Below are positions 13,643 to 27,339 of a DNA stretch of 64,000 nucleotides, piece after piece. The notes under the pieces are model-generated. The model did no database searches, had not been told where the DNA came from, and saw nothing but the letters and a program-made list of their open reading frames with translations. The DNA lies in assembly GCF_018691265.1 (NCBI RefSeq), contig NW_024881316.1:8740819-8804818 (forward strand), given 5' to 3'. The translations under genes were made by a program, and so were the position numbers. This DNA comes from Tyto alba. Its lineage: Eukaryota; Chordata; Aves; Strigiformes; Tytonidae. Position 1 is the stretch's first letter. Every line of letters begins with the position of its first letter.

Positions 13643-14219
13643 AAACTCTTTTCTTTAAAACAATAAGCATAACTCAACTGTTCCTTCAACTTCAGAGGTA
13701 AATGGGATGCTTTTTATTTCTTAAGAAGGTAAGTTTTCATTTTAACCACTGGAGGGGACATTTTTATTTATTTCAGCAATGCAATAAATGCAGTTCATTA
13801 TATTGTTGCAACATTAGTAATATTTTAAAATAAGATTGATCATGCTTTTGATTTAGTTTCATTATCTGACTTGTTATGTTTCTTAATTTTGAGTTTAGTA
13901 ACTTTTCTTAATTTATTCAAATTAGAGGAATATTTCTGACTTGAGATAACTGCAAGGACTTAGGTTGATTCTGAGGACACTAATATATTATTTAAATTTC
14001 CCAGTGATGAGAAAGACCTCAGTTCCTCTCCTTCTTATTTTCATTTGTGTATGTATGAAAACAAATATTAGTACAGATGTGTAAAGATGCCTGTGCATTT
14101 ATATATGCATGTATATATTTGAAAGCTTTGTCTCCACATACCTGCTTAAAAAAAAAAAAATCTAATCATAAACTGAAGAAGGAGTTACATAGAAATAAAT
14201 ACATGTGTGTGAAAGAGTT

Positions 14220-14242
14220 AAAAAAAAAAAAAAAAAAAAAAA
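14220..14242. repeat. Poly(A) tract, 23 bases
   Basis: Run of 23 A after GAAAGAGTT. A second run of 13 A lies 60 bases upstream (14148-14160). No gene-derived sequence was recognised before either run. Confidence 0.9.
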
Positions 14243-15259
14243 GAAAAGACAAGGAAATGTTAGGCAAGAAGCTGAAAGTACAGCTATAGTCATTCTTCAC
14301 TTCCAGGGCCTCTGACTTTTGAAGACACTAGAAATCTGCCACACAAATAGCCTATTTCATACTATAATTTCTCAACAAAGTTTCTTAATAATTATCTAGT
14401 GCCTTGGTTATTCAAATATTAATGTATGGTAACATTTTTCATGCACACAGGACCAGTGTCTTCAAAAGTTAAAAAAAAAAATATAAAAAATTATCTCATT
14501 AGTGACAACATTTTAGAGTTAAAAACCTCTGTTCCATGTTGATAATAAATTCAGTCAATTGTCTACCATGCTTGTGAGCTATTACATAATAAAAAAACAA
14601 CTACAACAGCAAATAAAAGGAGTATAGGAAAATACCAACTAGCCATTTCAGAAGGTCATCTGTGGCATTATTTCAGTCTAATTTAAAAATGCCCACATGA
14701 GATCATAAGAAACCAAGTATTCTTTTCCATCCAGCTCTTTCCAAATTCTTCATTTGTCTGATATTATTCACAGCAATAGTTTACATGTAAATTGCAGATT
14801 TAAAATGTTAGAGAATAAAAATAAAGCCTTTTTATTCTTTTAATGCCTTTTGGTGTAGTACAGCTTAGATAATTTAAATTCAAGCTGCTCTAAGTACATA
14901 CAATTAGATTTGATTTAGGTCAGTCACCCTATTATAGGCCAACTAATATTTTCATTTTAAATCAAAGTGGAATTTTTCTGGTGTTCTTTCAGAATGTGTG
15001 GAATATAACCCCTATGGTTATGATTTGTAGAGATCTTGGATGTACAAATTTCCTTGGAACTTTTTAGGATTCAGTATTTACTTGAGAAATGCATCTATGA
15101 TTAAGATTTTTTTCTTTCTTTCCCTTCCCTATAGTCTTTCATTTAAATCCTCAGGATCCTTGTCATTACTAAACTGGATTAAGGTCCTATTTCCATATGA
15201 GGTTAAAAACTAAGAAGCTTGTGAATGTAATGGTAGCCAAGAAGGTTTGTGTTTGTTTG

Positions 15260-15287
15260 TTTTTTTTTTTTTTTTTTTTTTTTTTTT
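15260..15287. repeat. Poly(T) tract, 28 bases
   Basis: Run of 28 T preceded by GTTTGTTTG, suggesting growth from a GTTT-type seed. It ends at CAGGAGAATG. Confidence 0.9.
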
Positions 15288-18200
15288 CAGGAGAATGATG
15301 AAATTTAAGCATGCAGAAAAGTAAGACAAATAGAATTTGATAACAACTGCATATTTGTATTATTGTATGTAAATATAAAGGAGTCCCAGAGTTCCAATAA
15401 AAGAAATAAGTCTTTAAATTGATGTCTTGGGCCATTTCTGTAGCACTGTTGCATTTTTATCTTTTCCTCTTCCACAGAGAAGAATTCATGAGATTCCATG
15501 GAACTGGTAATTCGATTTATTTACTGCCATTAGTAGAGGCCAGGGAATGTCTATACTAAGGAGTCCTGATTTAACTGGAAAATAGTCTTTGGTTCAACCC
15601 AGAGAAAAACTGAAAATGAAGGTCCAAGGACAGTAGGAGTAAAGCCAAGAGAGCTGATTGGTTTTAGGCCCCAAAAGAGGCTGCTCGGTCTACGAAGGTT
15701 TTCAGAAGTTCAGATGTTTTTCCCTTGCCTCTCTTTCAGCTATACTCCAAAATACTCAACAACTAAACACATACAGATACCATATTAGCTACAACAGATG
15801 CAGTGTTCACAGGCATTTCATTGAAAATAAGTGATCATAAACTCACATTGATCACTCATCCTAACACCTTATGGTTAAGCTATTTCCTTTCAGACAAAAT
15901 GAGGCAAACCTAAGAACAGTATCTTAAATACTGTCCTATTACACTACAAATTTATAATTAGTGGAAGGAAATGCCAAACAAAATCAAAAATTGTCTAGAA
16001 AATGTAGCAGAAGAAACCATCTCTCTTTTCTCCCTAGAACATATAATTATTAACCTGAGGCAAACATTTATACCATACTGTAAGTAAAAACAAATAAATA
16101 AATTACATAAGTCCATCTAAAATACTAAATAATGTCTGAATTTCCACTATATCTGGATATTTAAAATCTGTTATCACATAGACCCTTGAAACTCCCAATG
16201 ATATAAATTACTAGCTTAAATGGAGACAAATTGTCAAATATTGAATTTCACACTACCATTCAACCACTGGATTACTTTAATCCCTTAATCAAAACTCTTA
16301 CTACATCTTCCTGAAATGGTATACTTTGAACGTAAACAAAATATTTGCAGAACCTTTCAGTTGTCATGGTCAGAGGGATAAATGAGTGATGGACACATAC
16401 CACTGGACATGAAAGAATATAATGTCCAAAGCAGAGTATAACATTAAAGAAAGCTAGACACAGATGTGAGGAAGATAAACATTATAAGAGAGGAAAAAAT
16501 AAAAAAAAAAAAAACCTCCTGATTTCTTTAAATTGCTTTGCCATGCAAGAAAAATGGTGATGCATGAGGAAAAAGGAATAACAATCACCAAAGCTGTTTC
16601 CACAGAAAGTGATAAATCCTCAAAGTAAAATTACAGTAAAAAAGGAGAATTCTTTAATAGAAACTTTAAAAGATTTAATTTCATAATAATTTGGGGGGTT
16701 CATGTAATAGAGCCAGAGTGCTGCTAACATTGTTAGTAAACAAAATAGTGCCCAGACCTGTTTTTGTGGCCCAGAAATCCAGTGGCACAGACTGACCATA
16801 TTCACACTATTAAGCTTGACGAGAGTGTCTGTATGCAAACGATCTGTTAGTGATTGTCCCCACTCCATTCTAACTTCTGAAAGATGCCTGGAAACAGTTT
16901 GAGAGATCTGGTTGTCCCAGGACAAAAGCACACTAGGAATCACTTCTGAAAAGTAATGGGGCAAATGACCAGATACTAGTATGATTCCAAAGCTAGGGAA
17001 TGATTCCTGGAACATTTTAATCTACTAACCAGATTTAGCCAGGATGAAAGCTGTGGGTGAGTGTAAACTCATGATCAGGGCATATGAAGTCTCCTTCAGG
17101 TTTCTACTATGTTCTTCTGGTATCCTCTTATCATGCTCTACTATATATGATATCCATTCAGCATCTCTGTCAGTGTAATCAGTGTAAATCCTCTACTGAA
17201 TGGGAGATTACACAGGATTAATGCACTGCCTATTCAGCAGGCTGTAGCCTCAGTTTCTTTATGCTCTTATTTTTCCTCAGTGTGCTACTGAAAATAATAA
17301 CAGTAATAAAAATATGTCCTTTGGTTCATATAATATGTCTAATATGGATTTTATTACTGATAATTTTGGTTCTTTATTAAAAGGAATCTTCCTTCTATGC
17401 TTTAAGAGATAAATACCAAAATGAGAAAGTTTTGTCTATTTCTGAAAAATATCTTTTGGAGTGGGAAAGCAGAGATATCTGGATCTGGGTCTTTAAAGAT
17501 GACTATGAACATCCTCATTTTTGGACCTTTTTTTTCAAATATCATGACAGTTAAGCAAACAATTTAAAGCTTTGGGCCTCAGTTTTAGGTCTATAAAATG
17601 GAAATAATAAACATTTTGTTCATCTCACTTGTGGTTGTCTTTGATTTTTCAAGCAACTAAAGGCCCACACTGTGCTGCCTTTACTGCTTGTAAATACCTT
17701 TCTTGCTTTAGTGTATGAGGGATGCAATTTAGAGAACCTGGAGACTATTATAATAATACTGATATAACTGAGAATGAAAAGAAAAATTGACAATAATAAG
17801 TAAAGAAAGTGTGGAAGGTATTATGACTTACTAAAATTATTAAAGTTATATTTACTGTTTAATGTAATTCCTGGCCCATATGAATAATACTTTAAAATGG
17901 AACTTAATTTTATTATTCTTTTTTTACAGATGGGAAAAATGGGATGGAACAAAGAAATTATAATGAAGTAAATAGAGGAGATTAGTACCACTGGATTTTT
18001 GGAGTGCCCATAAGTACTAAAGGAAGATACAGTATTACAGTAATTTTGATAATCGGAATATATAAGATTAGATAATTTACATACTTTAATAACTTTTAGC
18101 TTTTTGGTATCACCAGGGAAACCGGAACTGAGACAAGGTTAATTCTTCAGGCTTCTGTAATGCAATGTATCAGGAATTTAGTGTTATTAAACCAATAGAT

Positions 18201-20179
18201 CCACAATATTCAAAAGAAAAGTCACATCATCTTGGGAAACAAGCTATAACAGTAACTAAGACTTGCTTGTGGGGATCTTTTGTCTTAAAATAATTTAAAT
18301 GCCTAATTGATAAAAAAAAACCATAATTCTGTGCACAGCACAAAACCATTTATAAATTACAGACTTTTATAAGTAGAACTATAGGTAGGACTGAGAAGCA
18401 TGAAACATCAAAACTTTTTTCAGGATTACAGACCAAAAAGTTAAAGTCATATTTTGTTTCAAATTAAATTACTGCTTTTTGCTCTGATGGATAGAAACAT
18501 GGTTTTATCACTGGAAGATACTATGTAAATGTAAATTTATGAATAAATTAAGGGACATCCTGCAAAACCAAATGAAGAGAGAATCATACTGAACCACAGT
18601 CTGCACCAGTAACATATTTTTTTCTCACCAAGAAAATAAGATAAAATACAAACTCCTGGTTAAACCTTGGTTCAGTAAAACTTTAAGCCATGGCTCAGAT
18701 TCAACACATCATTTGGATAATTTTTTGCATTTAATAACTAAAGTCAAAGTAACTTTATCACATTGTGGACCAGACATACTCATCAGTGCTTTGATGGTCA
18801 GAACACTACTTTTAGGAACTGTTTCAAAAGATGAGGGCAAAACCAAAACCTGACAAAAAGAAATAAATAGTGTGAAACACTCTCTTCCTTATTTAACCTT
18901 AAATTCTTATTTTTTTTTGGTTCTTATTTACTAATACTTCATAACAGTCTTTATTTAAGCTAAATTCTCTCGCACATATTAGAAAAACACTGGTGCTATT
19001 TAAGCTACTGAGAATATTTTTATTTTCTACTTTTGAAGTTCATTCATGGTATAGGTTGCTCCTGTGTTGATGGTTGCAAATGTTATTAAATGGAGACTTC
19101 ATATTTTTCTTTTTAAAAACTTAAAATGTTATTTTATATTTAGAAAACTACATCCCTTAGTAAAGCAGGAAAGAAAAATAAAGGCCAATCAAGTGATGAT
19201 ATATTTTTTGTACCTGCAATTCACATAAATATTATTTTTCTTACCAAAATGTTTTATTTATTGAGGGGAATAGTATTTTTTCCTTAAGACTTACTTCCCA
19301 AGCAACACATCTCCCCTTCTCCCACAAGAATTGGCTCACAATTGTTTTGTAGCAAGAGTTGCCTTGTTGACTTTCCTTGTCTAAATCAGTTATTACCATG
19401 CATGTGTCAAAAATCCTACTTCTTAACACAAAAGGGAAGTGGATTTCTGCCATCATACTATTTGTTTTCCTTAAGTAGTATCATCCAAAATAATACAGTA
19501 GCAGAAAGTCAACTGAAATAACTCCATTTACGTATTTCAGTGGGTAGTGTCTGTCTTCAGTTTTGCATATGTACTCCTACTGGAAGAACCAATACCATAA
19601 TAAACTACTGTGTGTAAGAAAATGTCTCATCTAACAAATAAATAATTTCCACCATCATCATTAGGATTTGTGCAAAAATTTTCATCAATGACCTAAAAAT
19701 TAATATGGCTTGTCTTGGTTTTAACACACTGATACATTCTGATGGTAAATACTGATTTTAACAAAATATATTTCCATGTATTTCTAATACAAATCTGTGT
19801 AATAATTGAAGTTGTTAAAAAGTAAACAACTTTCCAAGCCAAATATGTCAAATATAAATTAAGTTCCAACCTACTATATAAAATGTTTATGGTCATTAAT
19901 GTCTTTGAAACAGGACATTTCTTTTTACTTAGATGCCTAATAGTCAGTTTTAAAATGTGAAAATTCAGTGTCCCATTTGAAGAGTGTGTATATACTTACA
20001 ATGGGTTAAATGTTTCAATGCATTTAATAAACCACAATTGAAGAGTTTTCCTTAAATAATGCATTCAACATTCAAAACAATAGCAGAGAAATTACAGGAT
20101 ATATGTCAAGGTAATGACCCATCAAACCCCCAGATTTCCAATTCCAAAGCTGATTTTCAGGGAAATATTTCTAGATTAA

Positions 20180-20226
20180 TGTCGTGGTTTGAGCTCAGAG
20201 GGCAACTAAGCACCACATAACCACTA
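20180..20226. mobile_element. LTR-terminus fragment (avian ERV type)
   Basis: Begins TGTCGTGGTTTGAGC and continues GGCAACTAAGCACCACAT, closely resembling the terminus of the LTRs at 26529 and 59200 in this window. The match fades after about 45-50 bases, so this is a scrap of one LTR end rather than a solo LTR. ATTAAT occurs just at its start (20175-20180) and again near 20260. This could be a relic duplication around an internally deleted element, but the word is short, AT-rich and self-complementary, so chance is likely. Confidence 0.6.
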
Positions 20227-23200
20227 ACCAAAAACCCCAGTATTCACTGAAGCCCACGAAAATTAATATGTGCCTTTCATTTCATAAACTCTTCTTGAGA
20301 TGTCTGAGTACATATATCCCTTCATCTTCACTTCACAATGCAGAAAAAAATAGAAAAAAGCAGTGGAGGAATGTGTGTCCTACCTTTTCTTTGTTTTAAA
20401 ACTTTATACATTAGAGCACCAAATCTCTTGGATACAAACTTCATCAGCCATGCACAAAAAGCTATTTATATCTGCTCACAATTTTCCCACAAGAGGCATG
20501 TCTACCTCACACAGCAGAGTGTTGTGCAAGGACCTCTGTGCTGTCTTTGAGCAAGTTGGTGCATCCACCCAGCAGCAAACAGCTTGGAGCTTGCCGATGG
20601 GTGCTATGTCATCAGTATGTTACCTAGTGCAGACATGCCCTATGTTTGCTGTATGATTCTCCTTTGGTTTACGCCTCTCTGTGCAAACACCTCCACCCAC
20701 CCACACCGATTTTTCAGAACAAAAGATATCAAACTGACAGTAAACCTGAATCAAAACCTGAAGTTCACCTGCTGTTACAGTTTGGAAAGTCTGTTTAGAT
20801 CTGGTATTTGTGTCTGACTCAGCTTGCTCTGTCTGTGACCAAAGCAAAACCTTGAACTGGACACATGCAAATGCCATAAATATTTGGATCTGATTCTAGG
20901 TCTTAATAATTTTTATGACTGGTAACACCATCCATTGAGTTCACAAGCCTAGTATAATTTGAAGTCTTGTGAAGAGTATTGAATTGGCTAAATCAGATTG
21001 ACTTACTCAGATATGAAATACTTTGCACACTGAGGTAAACCTGATCCTCAGTCATCAGCTTTTTCAACAGAGAGGCTCAGGGGATCAGTTGAGTTGGAGG
21101 CTGTCCGATTGCCCACACACAGGCATCCAGTGTCATTTGGGATGCTTGCAGCTACTATTCCAGAAGGTCTCTAGTCTCCCACAAATTTTGTGTCATATCT
21201 GTCCTTCTGTGCAGATGTCTCAGATACCCTGAGAAATTTCAAATTACACTAGATGCCTGTGTGTGGTTATCACAGAGAACTGAACCATGGCCCAAGTGTC
21301 TACAATAAACATCTGTCACACCTGTAGACATCCACAAGGATAAAATTGAATTAAAGACCAAACCACAGAAATTCAAGTGTCCACATGCAGGTACCTCAGA
21401 TTACAGTAAGCAGTTATGTGTAGACAACTCAGCCAAGCCTTCACTGCTTTTCTGTCTATTATTTCCGTGGGAAGGCTGCTCTAGAATCTCAATGCCCTGA
21501 ATGTCAGAACTGGTGCTCACAATTTTTAGCCTAAACTTGTAACACATACAAGGTAATAATTTCTCTGAAATGTTAATCAGGTTTTTCTTCCTCTTGTGAA
21601 ATAATACTCTCAGTCCCACTCACGACTTGGGTCATTCAGGCAGGGTTTCCTCTTTCAGGAGTGTGTGAATATGTGTGTAGGTGTTTTGGAAGGAGGGGGT
21701 AGTCAGAAGAGAACTGAAACACACCTTCATTAAGACAAAATGCCAATGAAATATGTTGTTCCACTCCATACCAATTTTAAAACCAAAGATTAAAAAGGAA
21801 TCCTGTGCTAAAATAAATAGACCAGAAGCCTTTACCTAGGCCAGTGCAAGTAATTAAAACAGATAACTGATAGTTCAGGTTCTGCAAAGTTTCTCAGGAA
21901 CTAACAGTTGGTTTTGTTTGTTTGTTTTTGTTTGGCTATGTTTTATTTTGCACATTTGTTATCATTGAGAATTGGATTTTTGTTAGCTAAACACACATAT
22001 AAACCCCACTAAATACAGTCATCATACAACAAAAGTCATGTACAAATGTGCTATGTATTTTGATAGCGTATATTTGTGATCTCAGTAAATAAAAAGAAAT
22101 AAAGAAACATCTCAATTTTTTAAAAAGTTTAAACTATGTCCTTTTTAAAACTAAACAATGGAGATATATAAAACAGACATCGCTCAGTTGTGGGTTAACT
22201 AGGTGACTTTGTTGCCTTACTTCTTTTTTGGCTCTTTCTCTGTAGAAAGTAATCCTCACAGAAAGTAAAAAGATAGGCCACAGAACTCAGAAGAGGTTCT
22301 TACAGAGCAGATGATGGATTTCACATGATGACAAGGTTGTGCCCCCAGTAATGAGGCAAGTCAGCCTGTGACTGAGTCTGTGAGGGGTTACTGCAGTGAC
22401 CACCAGTTCCAGGTTTTGATCTCCTTCATACTATCCAGTGCAAATGTGGATCATCCCAAGGAGAGTGCACTGACTTTAAGTTTGTACTGAGGTCAGAATA
22501 TGTCCCCAATTTTTAAACATTTCCAGCTCAAAATAACTTTGAGTTGTCCATTTTCATGATTATTCTCTGTATTTTATCTTACACATCTCTTCTAATATTT
22601 CAATTAGCTCAGTTCCCGTTGCCTGTAAAACTGAAAGAGAACATGTGCAATCCACTCTATGCACTATTTAAAACTTAGTTACCCAGATGATTTACTTTTC
22701 CAGTTTAAAGACCGGAATTCGAGGGTCAGAAATGCAGCTTTTTTCAAGTCTTAGTCTGGTTCATTTCTCAGTGGAGTTCAAGGTAATGACCTTCTGTAGC
22801 CCTATTAATTGAAAGTAAGTTACTTGGATTCCATTTGCCTTGTGTCGAGAGCTGCAGATCTCTAGATTCAGTGGAGGAAGTTGACAATACGATATTACTA
22901 GTGAAAAGGCTCCAGATGCTAAATATGGTGCCCTTCCTCACTGATCCTTACAATCTTTGTTTTGTTATCCTTTCTGATTCACAGTGGAGATCCTTTTTCT
23001 TTAGTCTGTATTTTGAGGCAGCTGACTGAATTTGGAAAAGGAGTGGGACTGTGGGGGTTACATGCTGAAATAATGTAAAATGATAATGAAGCAGTGTGGT
23101 ACAGAGAACAGGAACGTGAAGTACTCTTCACCGTAAATTCTGAGTTGGGCTACAGGCAACCCAGAACTCTGAATGGGTACTGCTTAAAACAAATCATATC

Positions 23201-24041
23201 TAGGAATTATTAGAAAACATATGTTGCACTGGTAGCTTGTACACTGAAAAGATCTCTTCCAAATCTTTCTGTTGTGTTGAATGATTTAATATAAGACAGA
23301 TTCTTAGTCAGTGTGTTAATTGGTGCAACACTGCCTTGGCTGAGGGTCTGACCTGAGGATTGTTACAATCTCCTGTTGTTCCTCTCTTTATGTGCTTCCA
23401 GAAGTTGCTGCTTGTCAGATGCTTGTCCCTAGTGAAAGTGAACGGAGATTATCCAGAGGAGAGATGCAGGGAGTCTCAGCAACTGCTATGCTGAGGAAAA
23501 AAAAAAGACTCTGCATGTGTATATTGTGGGGAGGGAGATAACAGAGTGATAGGGAAGCTACTTGGTTCTGAGATTTCTTTTAACCTTAAAACATCCTCCT
23601 ACTTATTAAAGGTTGGCCCATTTTGAAGGAATGATGTTAATCATGCTGATAATAGTCAGATTACTGTTAACGATCATGTAGGAAACATTGACACAGAATG
23701 ATATTGTGAACAGTTTGATCTGTGACCATCATCTTCTACCTCTATTCTCTACCCAGATGGCTAAAGAAAGACATTGTCTTTCATTTTACTGTCAAAACCT
23801 GCTTTTTTATCACAGACAAGTCATGGAAAAACATAAGGGAATTTCTTTTTATTTTTACTCTCTCCATTCTTTGTAAGTCAAAGAGTAAATGCCACTGGTT
23901 TTAACTTAACAACAGGAACTTCTTCACACAGCTCTCAAACTTTCTTTTTGAACAAGGGTGTTGTTCACTAAGTACTGTGTGAAAGACTTCATCCCAAAGT
24001 GCTCTGAGTGCTCTTGCAAGGAAGAGACTGTAGCTGGGAGT

Positions 24042-24060
24042 GCCAGTACTCAGTACTGGC
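24042..24060. repeat. 19-bp palindrome with one central base
   Basis: GCCAGTACT, central C, then AGTACTGGC. The arms are perfect 9-mers and do not extend further. Confidence 0.85.
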
Positions 24061-24506
24061 CAGATAGCTCTCAGAGGTTCCCACTTAAATAATAAATTGA
24101 GTTTACTGAGTTCAGCAGGGACTTTGACGGCGGTTTCAGGTGGGACAAGGATTTTATCTAGTGAGTCTCTGGAGTCTCAGCTATGTCAGTACCCAACTCA
24201 TAAGTCAGTTTACTCATATGGGCAACTACACAAGCCATCTGGTATAAGTTTATGTTTTATACTTCAGAGTATTTAAGGCCACAGGAACCCAATAAATCGT
24301 CTATATTAATCTATGGCATGTCACAAGTTGTTAACTTTCACCCATATACTCCTATTTGGGGCCATGTGACTTGAGCTAAACCAAGCATTTCAGTCTTCAA
24401 GTGCCTGAAGTGGTAAATGTCACAGACTGGCACTAGTCAGGCATCAACCAACAAAGTGGTCGATGAAAAATAGTGGAGGAATGTACAAGGGGATTTTTGT
24501 ACTATG

Positions 24507-24509
<3 letters not shown>

Positions 24510-24539
<30 letters not shown>
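24510..24539. repeat. Poly(A) tract, 30 bases
   Basis: Uninterrupted run of 30 A, preceded by ACTATGCTT and followed by GACTGC. No AATAAA or recognisable retrocopy lies upstream. Confidence 0.92.
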
Positions 24540-24541
<2 letters not shown>

Positions 24542-25454
24542 CTGCAACATTCCTGTGTTTCTGTGATCTGGATATGGACAAAAAGTTATCCCTATTCCTA
24601 AATTTTCTGATCCTTGAAGGCAAATAACTTAAAGAACACAGAATGTCAATCATTGTTATTATGCAGAATTGCATTGCTGATCTGTTGGGGGCACTGAATA
24701 TAATTTTATCTTCATAGATCATGAACCTGGGATTTACATATATCACACAGATTCTAAAGCCTGAGAAGCCTCCTGTGGTGGTCAAACTGATACCTGGATT
24801 ACAGAAGGTAGTTTGCTTTTCTTAAAGACAGACAGATGTTATTGGCCCTAGGTCACGATGATCCATTGTTTTGCTAGAAGATTGTTCCTCTATTTAATGC
24901 CTTAGTTAAATTTCTTAAGTTTTGTCTACTCTCTATTTTTATCAATCCAATGTTTTTATGTCTTTAACAATTCTCTTGATGGGACTATAACCAGCAGGTA
25001 TGATTATTCTCTTACTAAACCTTAGTGGCTCCTGCTGATATCCTGTCACTAACACTACTCTTTAGACACCAGTCTGATAGTTAACATATGAGTTACTAAT
25101 TCTCTGTAATTTATATTCTTTAAATATTTAACATTTTAAAAATAAAATGTCAAAGAAAAAACGGAGAAATCAGATATCCATAAACAATGTTGATTTCATC
25201 AGTCTGGCATATAAACTTTTTGTGTTTTTTTCTGAAGGAAACCTTAATATTCTCATCTTATCTCTCCCTTTCTGTGGAGATCTACACCCAATTTAGAAGA
25301 CTCAGAATGAAATGGGAAACCTGAAAACTGTCATGTATCTCTCTCCATAAATGATATTTTATTTTAAATAAAAATTTTTGAGAGTTTATAAGAGAGAAGG
25401 AAATAGAACTGATTAAAAAGTTAGCACTCTCATTTCTGAGTTACACATTAGCAC

Positions 25455-25473
25455 TTTTTTTTTTTTTTTTTTT
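25455..25473. repeat. Poly(T) tract, 19 bases
   Basis: Uninterrupted T run after TTAGCAC, ending at AAGAATG. Confidence 0.85.
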
Positions 25474-26528
25474 AAGAATGATATATAATGGGACATCAGA
25501 ATCCAACAAGTATGAATTGTAGGCATTAATTTACTTAGGACATGCAATTCACTGGAATCATTAGTGCTGAGTTGGAAAGCTTATCCAGGGAGTGCTTTGT
25601 GATATGATGCCCTATGTGTGCTTCTTGAAGTCAGTGTTATAATTTGCATTCTGAAAATGACAAATAAATCAAAATAATTCAGAAATTACCATTTCTTATC
25701 AGTTTTTTTAAATCCACTCTGTTCAGTTTCCGCAACAGCAGTCTGAATGACAAATTCAGATGCTTCATATCAGGCATGCCAGCTTCTCTCTGTACCAAAA
25801 ACCCCCTTCTTTCTCCCACAGCCTTTACAATTTGCTTATTTGTTTGTATAAATCTGGAGAAAATTAGTCATACCTTTGTTATAAACTCTGGGTTATATAT
25901 GAATAAGACAATTAGAAGATAAACACACAACTTTGTATTTAGAAAGAAATCTAAATCTCAGCGATGACATATGCATCTGAATACAACTATTATGATGCTG
26001 AACATATGTATGGTGTTGACATGCATGGTGCACACTTAAGTCTCTTGTGGTAAATTTCATATATCATGTACCTTTGATCACCTCATGTGTTTTAGCGCCC
26101 TACCCTGTCTTTGTTTTATTATTTTTGTGATGGATGATTGCAGCTGCTCAGTGGAGTGGAATGTTAGAAATCTCAACAAAGAAATGTGGAGTTGCCTGAG
26201 ATCTGGGGCTTGAACACTGCAAGGTGCAAGAGACTGTGACTGGTTAAAATAAGAGAAGTTTGATTACAATTTGAAAGATTCTTCTACAGTGGAATAAGGT
26301 ATGTCTTGATGTATGTGTATTCTAAAAGGTTTCTGCCTTTGATGTTCAACATTCTTATTAAAAGGAAGAAATATTTGTATATTTAGAATTTTCTTCTTTC
26401 AAAAGCTGGAAAATAGTATACATTATACTGAAATATATGTCTTTTTCAGCTGTGGGAAATAAAAATAAAACATCAACATAAGAACAAAAATTGCCTCTGC
26501 AGATGTCAGGAAGGTTTTATTGATAACC

Positions 26529-26888
26529 TGTTGTGGTTTAAACCCAGCCATCAGCTAAAGACTGTGCAGCTGCTCACTTACCCTCCCCCATGCTGGGGGA
26601 TGGGAAACACAATTGGAGGGATAAAGGTAAGGAGACTCCTAGGTTGAGATAAAACCAATTTAATAATTGAAATAAAATCAAATTAAAATAATAACAGTAA
26701 TAATGAAAGTAATAACAGAATATATAAATGAGTGATACACAATGTGATTGCTCACCACCTGCTGACCAATGCCCAGCCTGTTCCTGGCTAGTGACCCCAG
26801 AGGAGTTGTTCAGGTTCCATGTTTTCCAATACATTCTAATTAATCACCTTCAATTTTCCTGTTTTTTGATATATACACACAGGTATCA
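26529..26888 (-). mobile_element. 3' LTR of the truncated ERV
   Basis: On the plus strand the segment starts TGTTGTGGTTTAAACCC and ends GGTATCA, giving TG...CA limits of about 360 bases. Its first 16 bases fit the pattern TGTYGTGGTTTAARCC, shared with the 59200 LTR. The far end is set by the adjoining pyrimidine-rich CTCCCCTAGTC, the complement of a polypurine tract. On the minus strand an ATTAAA variant polyadenylation hexamer lies in an AT-rich centre (about 26660). The long minus-strand frame across it (26574-26834) is incidental. Confidence 0.8.
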
Positions 26889-26898
26889 CTCCCCTAGT
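26889..26898 (-). promoter_or_regulatory. Candidate polypurine tract of the ERV
   Basis: The minus strand reads CTAGGGGAG immediately before the TGATACC start of the LTR. In retroviruses a purine run at this place primes plus-strand DNA synthesis. It is short and includes one pyrimidine pair, so the assignment rests mainly on position. Confidence 0.55.
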
Positions 26899-27339
26899 CT
26901 ATGAGCCATTCATTCAAAATGCGTAGTGAGTTCATTTAGCCCATAACTTTGAGTTCCATCTGTCATGACGGTCTTTTGAGGCAGGGGGGATGATGCGGAG
27001 TACACTCAGTTGGTGGAGTATGTGACATTGGACACAGCAGGAGGACGGAGTGTAGTCTCTGTTGTATGCTACATTTGGAGCTCCTACCGGATGTATCTGT
27101 CACAGTCCATGCTCACTGTCTGCAGATTGAAGATGGCAATCTCAAGGAATTTGCTGGGCGCTAGTTGTTAAAACTAGTCCTGACTTCATCAGTGTTAATA
27201 TTTCATTAATCTGGGCGATTCTTAATATGATATCATTAATAAAATCTGTATCAACCATAACAATGACAATATGCAATGACAGGGTTATTTAGCAATTAGC
27301 ATAATACAATTCAATTCATCATCTATTTTCACCCAAAAT

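Larger units (their letters stand above)
9101..20179. other. AT-rich non-coding interval with simple repeats, no gene seen
   Basis: Contains an imperfect TG tract, a 22-bp palindrome, an AT dinucleotide array, a small hairpin and several A/T homopolymers, listed separately. One minus-strand frame (16620-17015, 131 codons) encodes a hydrophobic, membrane-segment-like stretch but matches no family I recognise. Nothing else supports a gene. Confidence 0.65.
20227..26528. other. AT-rich non-coding interval, no gene seen
   Basis: Unique-looking sequence with A/T homopolymers at 24510-24539 and 25455-25473 and a 19-bp palindrome at 24042-24060. Several overlapping short frames near 20.34-20.88 kb occur in different registers on both strands without domain content. 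Confidence 0.65.

Noticed and set aside
20338..20877. Cluster of overlapping short frames on both strands
   Set aside because: Several registers are open at once with no shared protein-like pattern, which is typical of chance.
26574..26834. 86-codon minus-strand frame resembling a membrane or secreted peptide
   Set aside because: It is the translation of LTR U3/R sequence. The Tyr/Phe-rich middle comes from an AT-rich repeat-like stretch.
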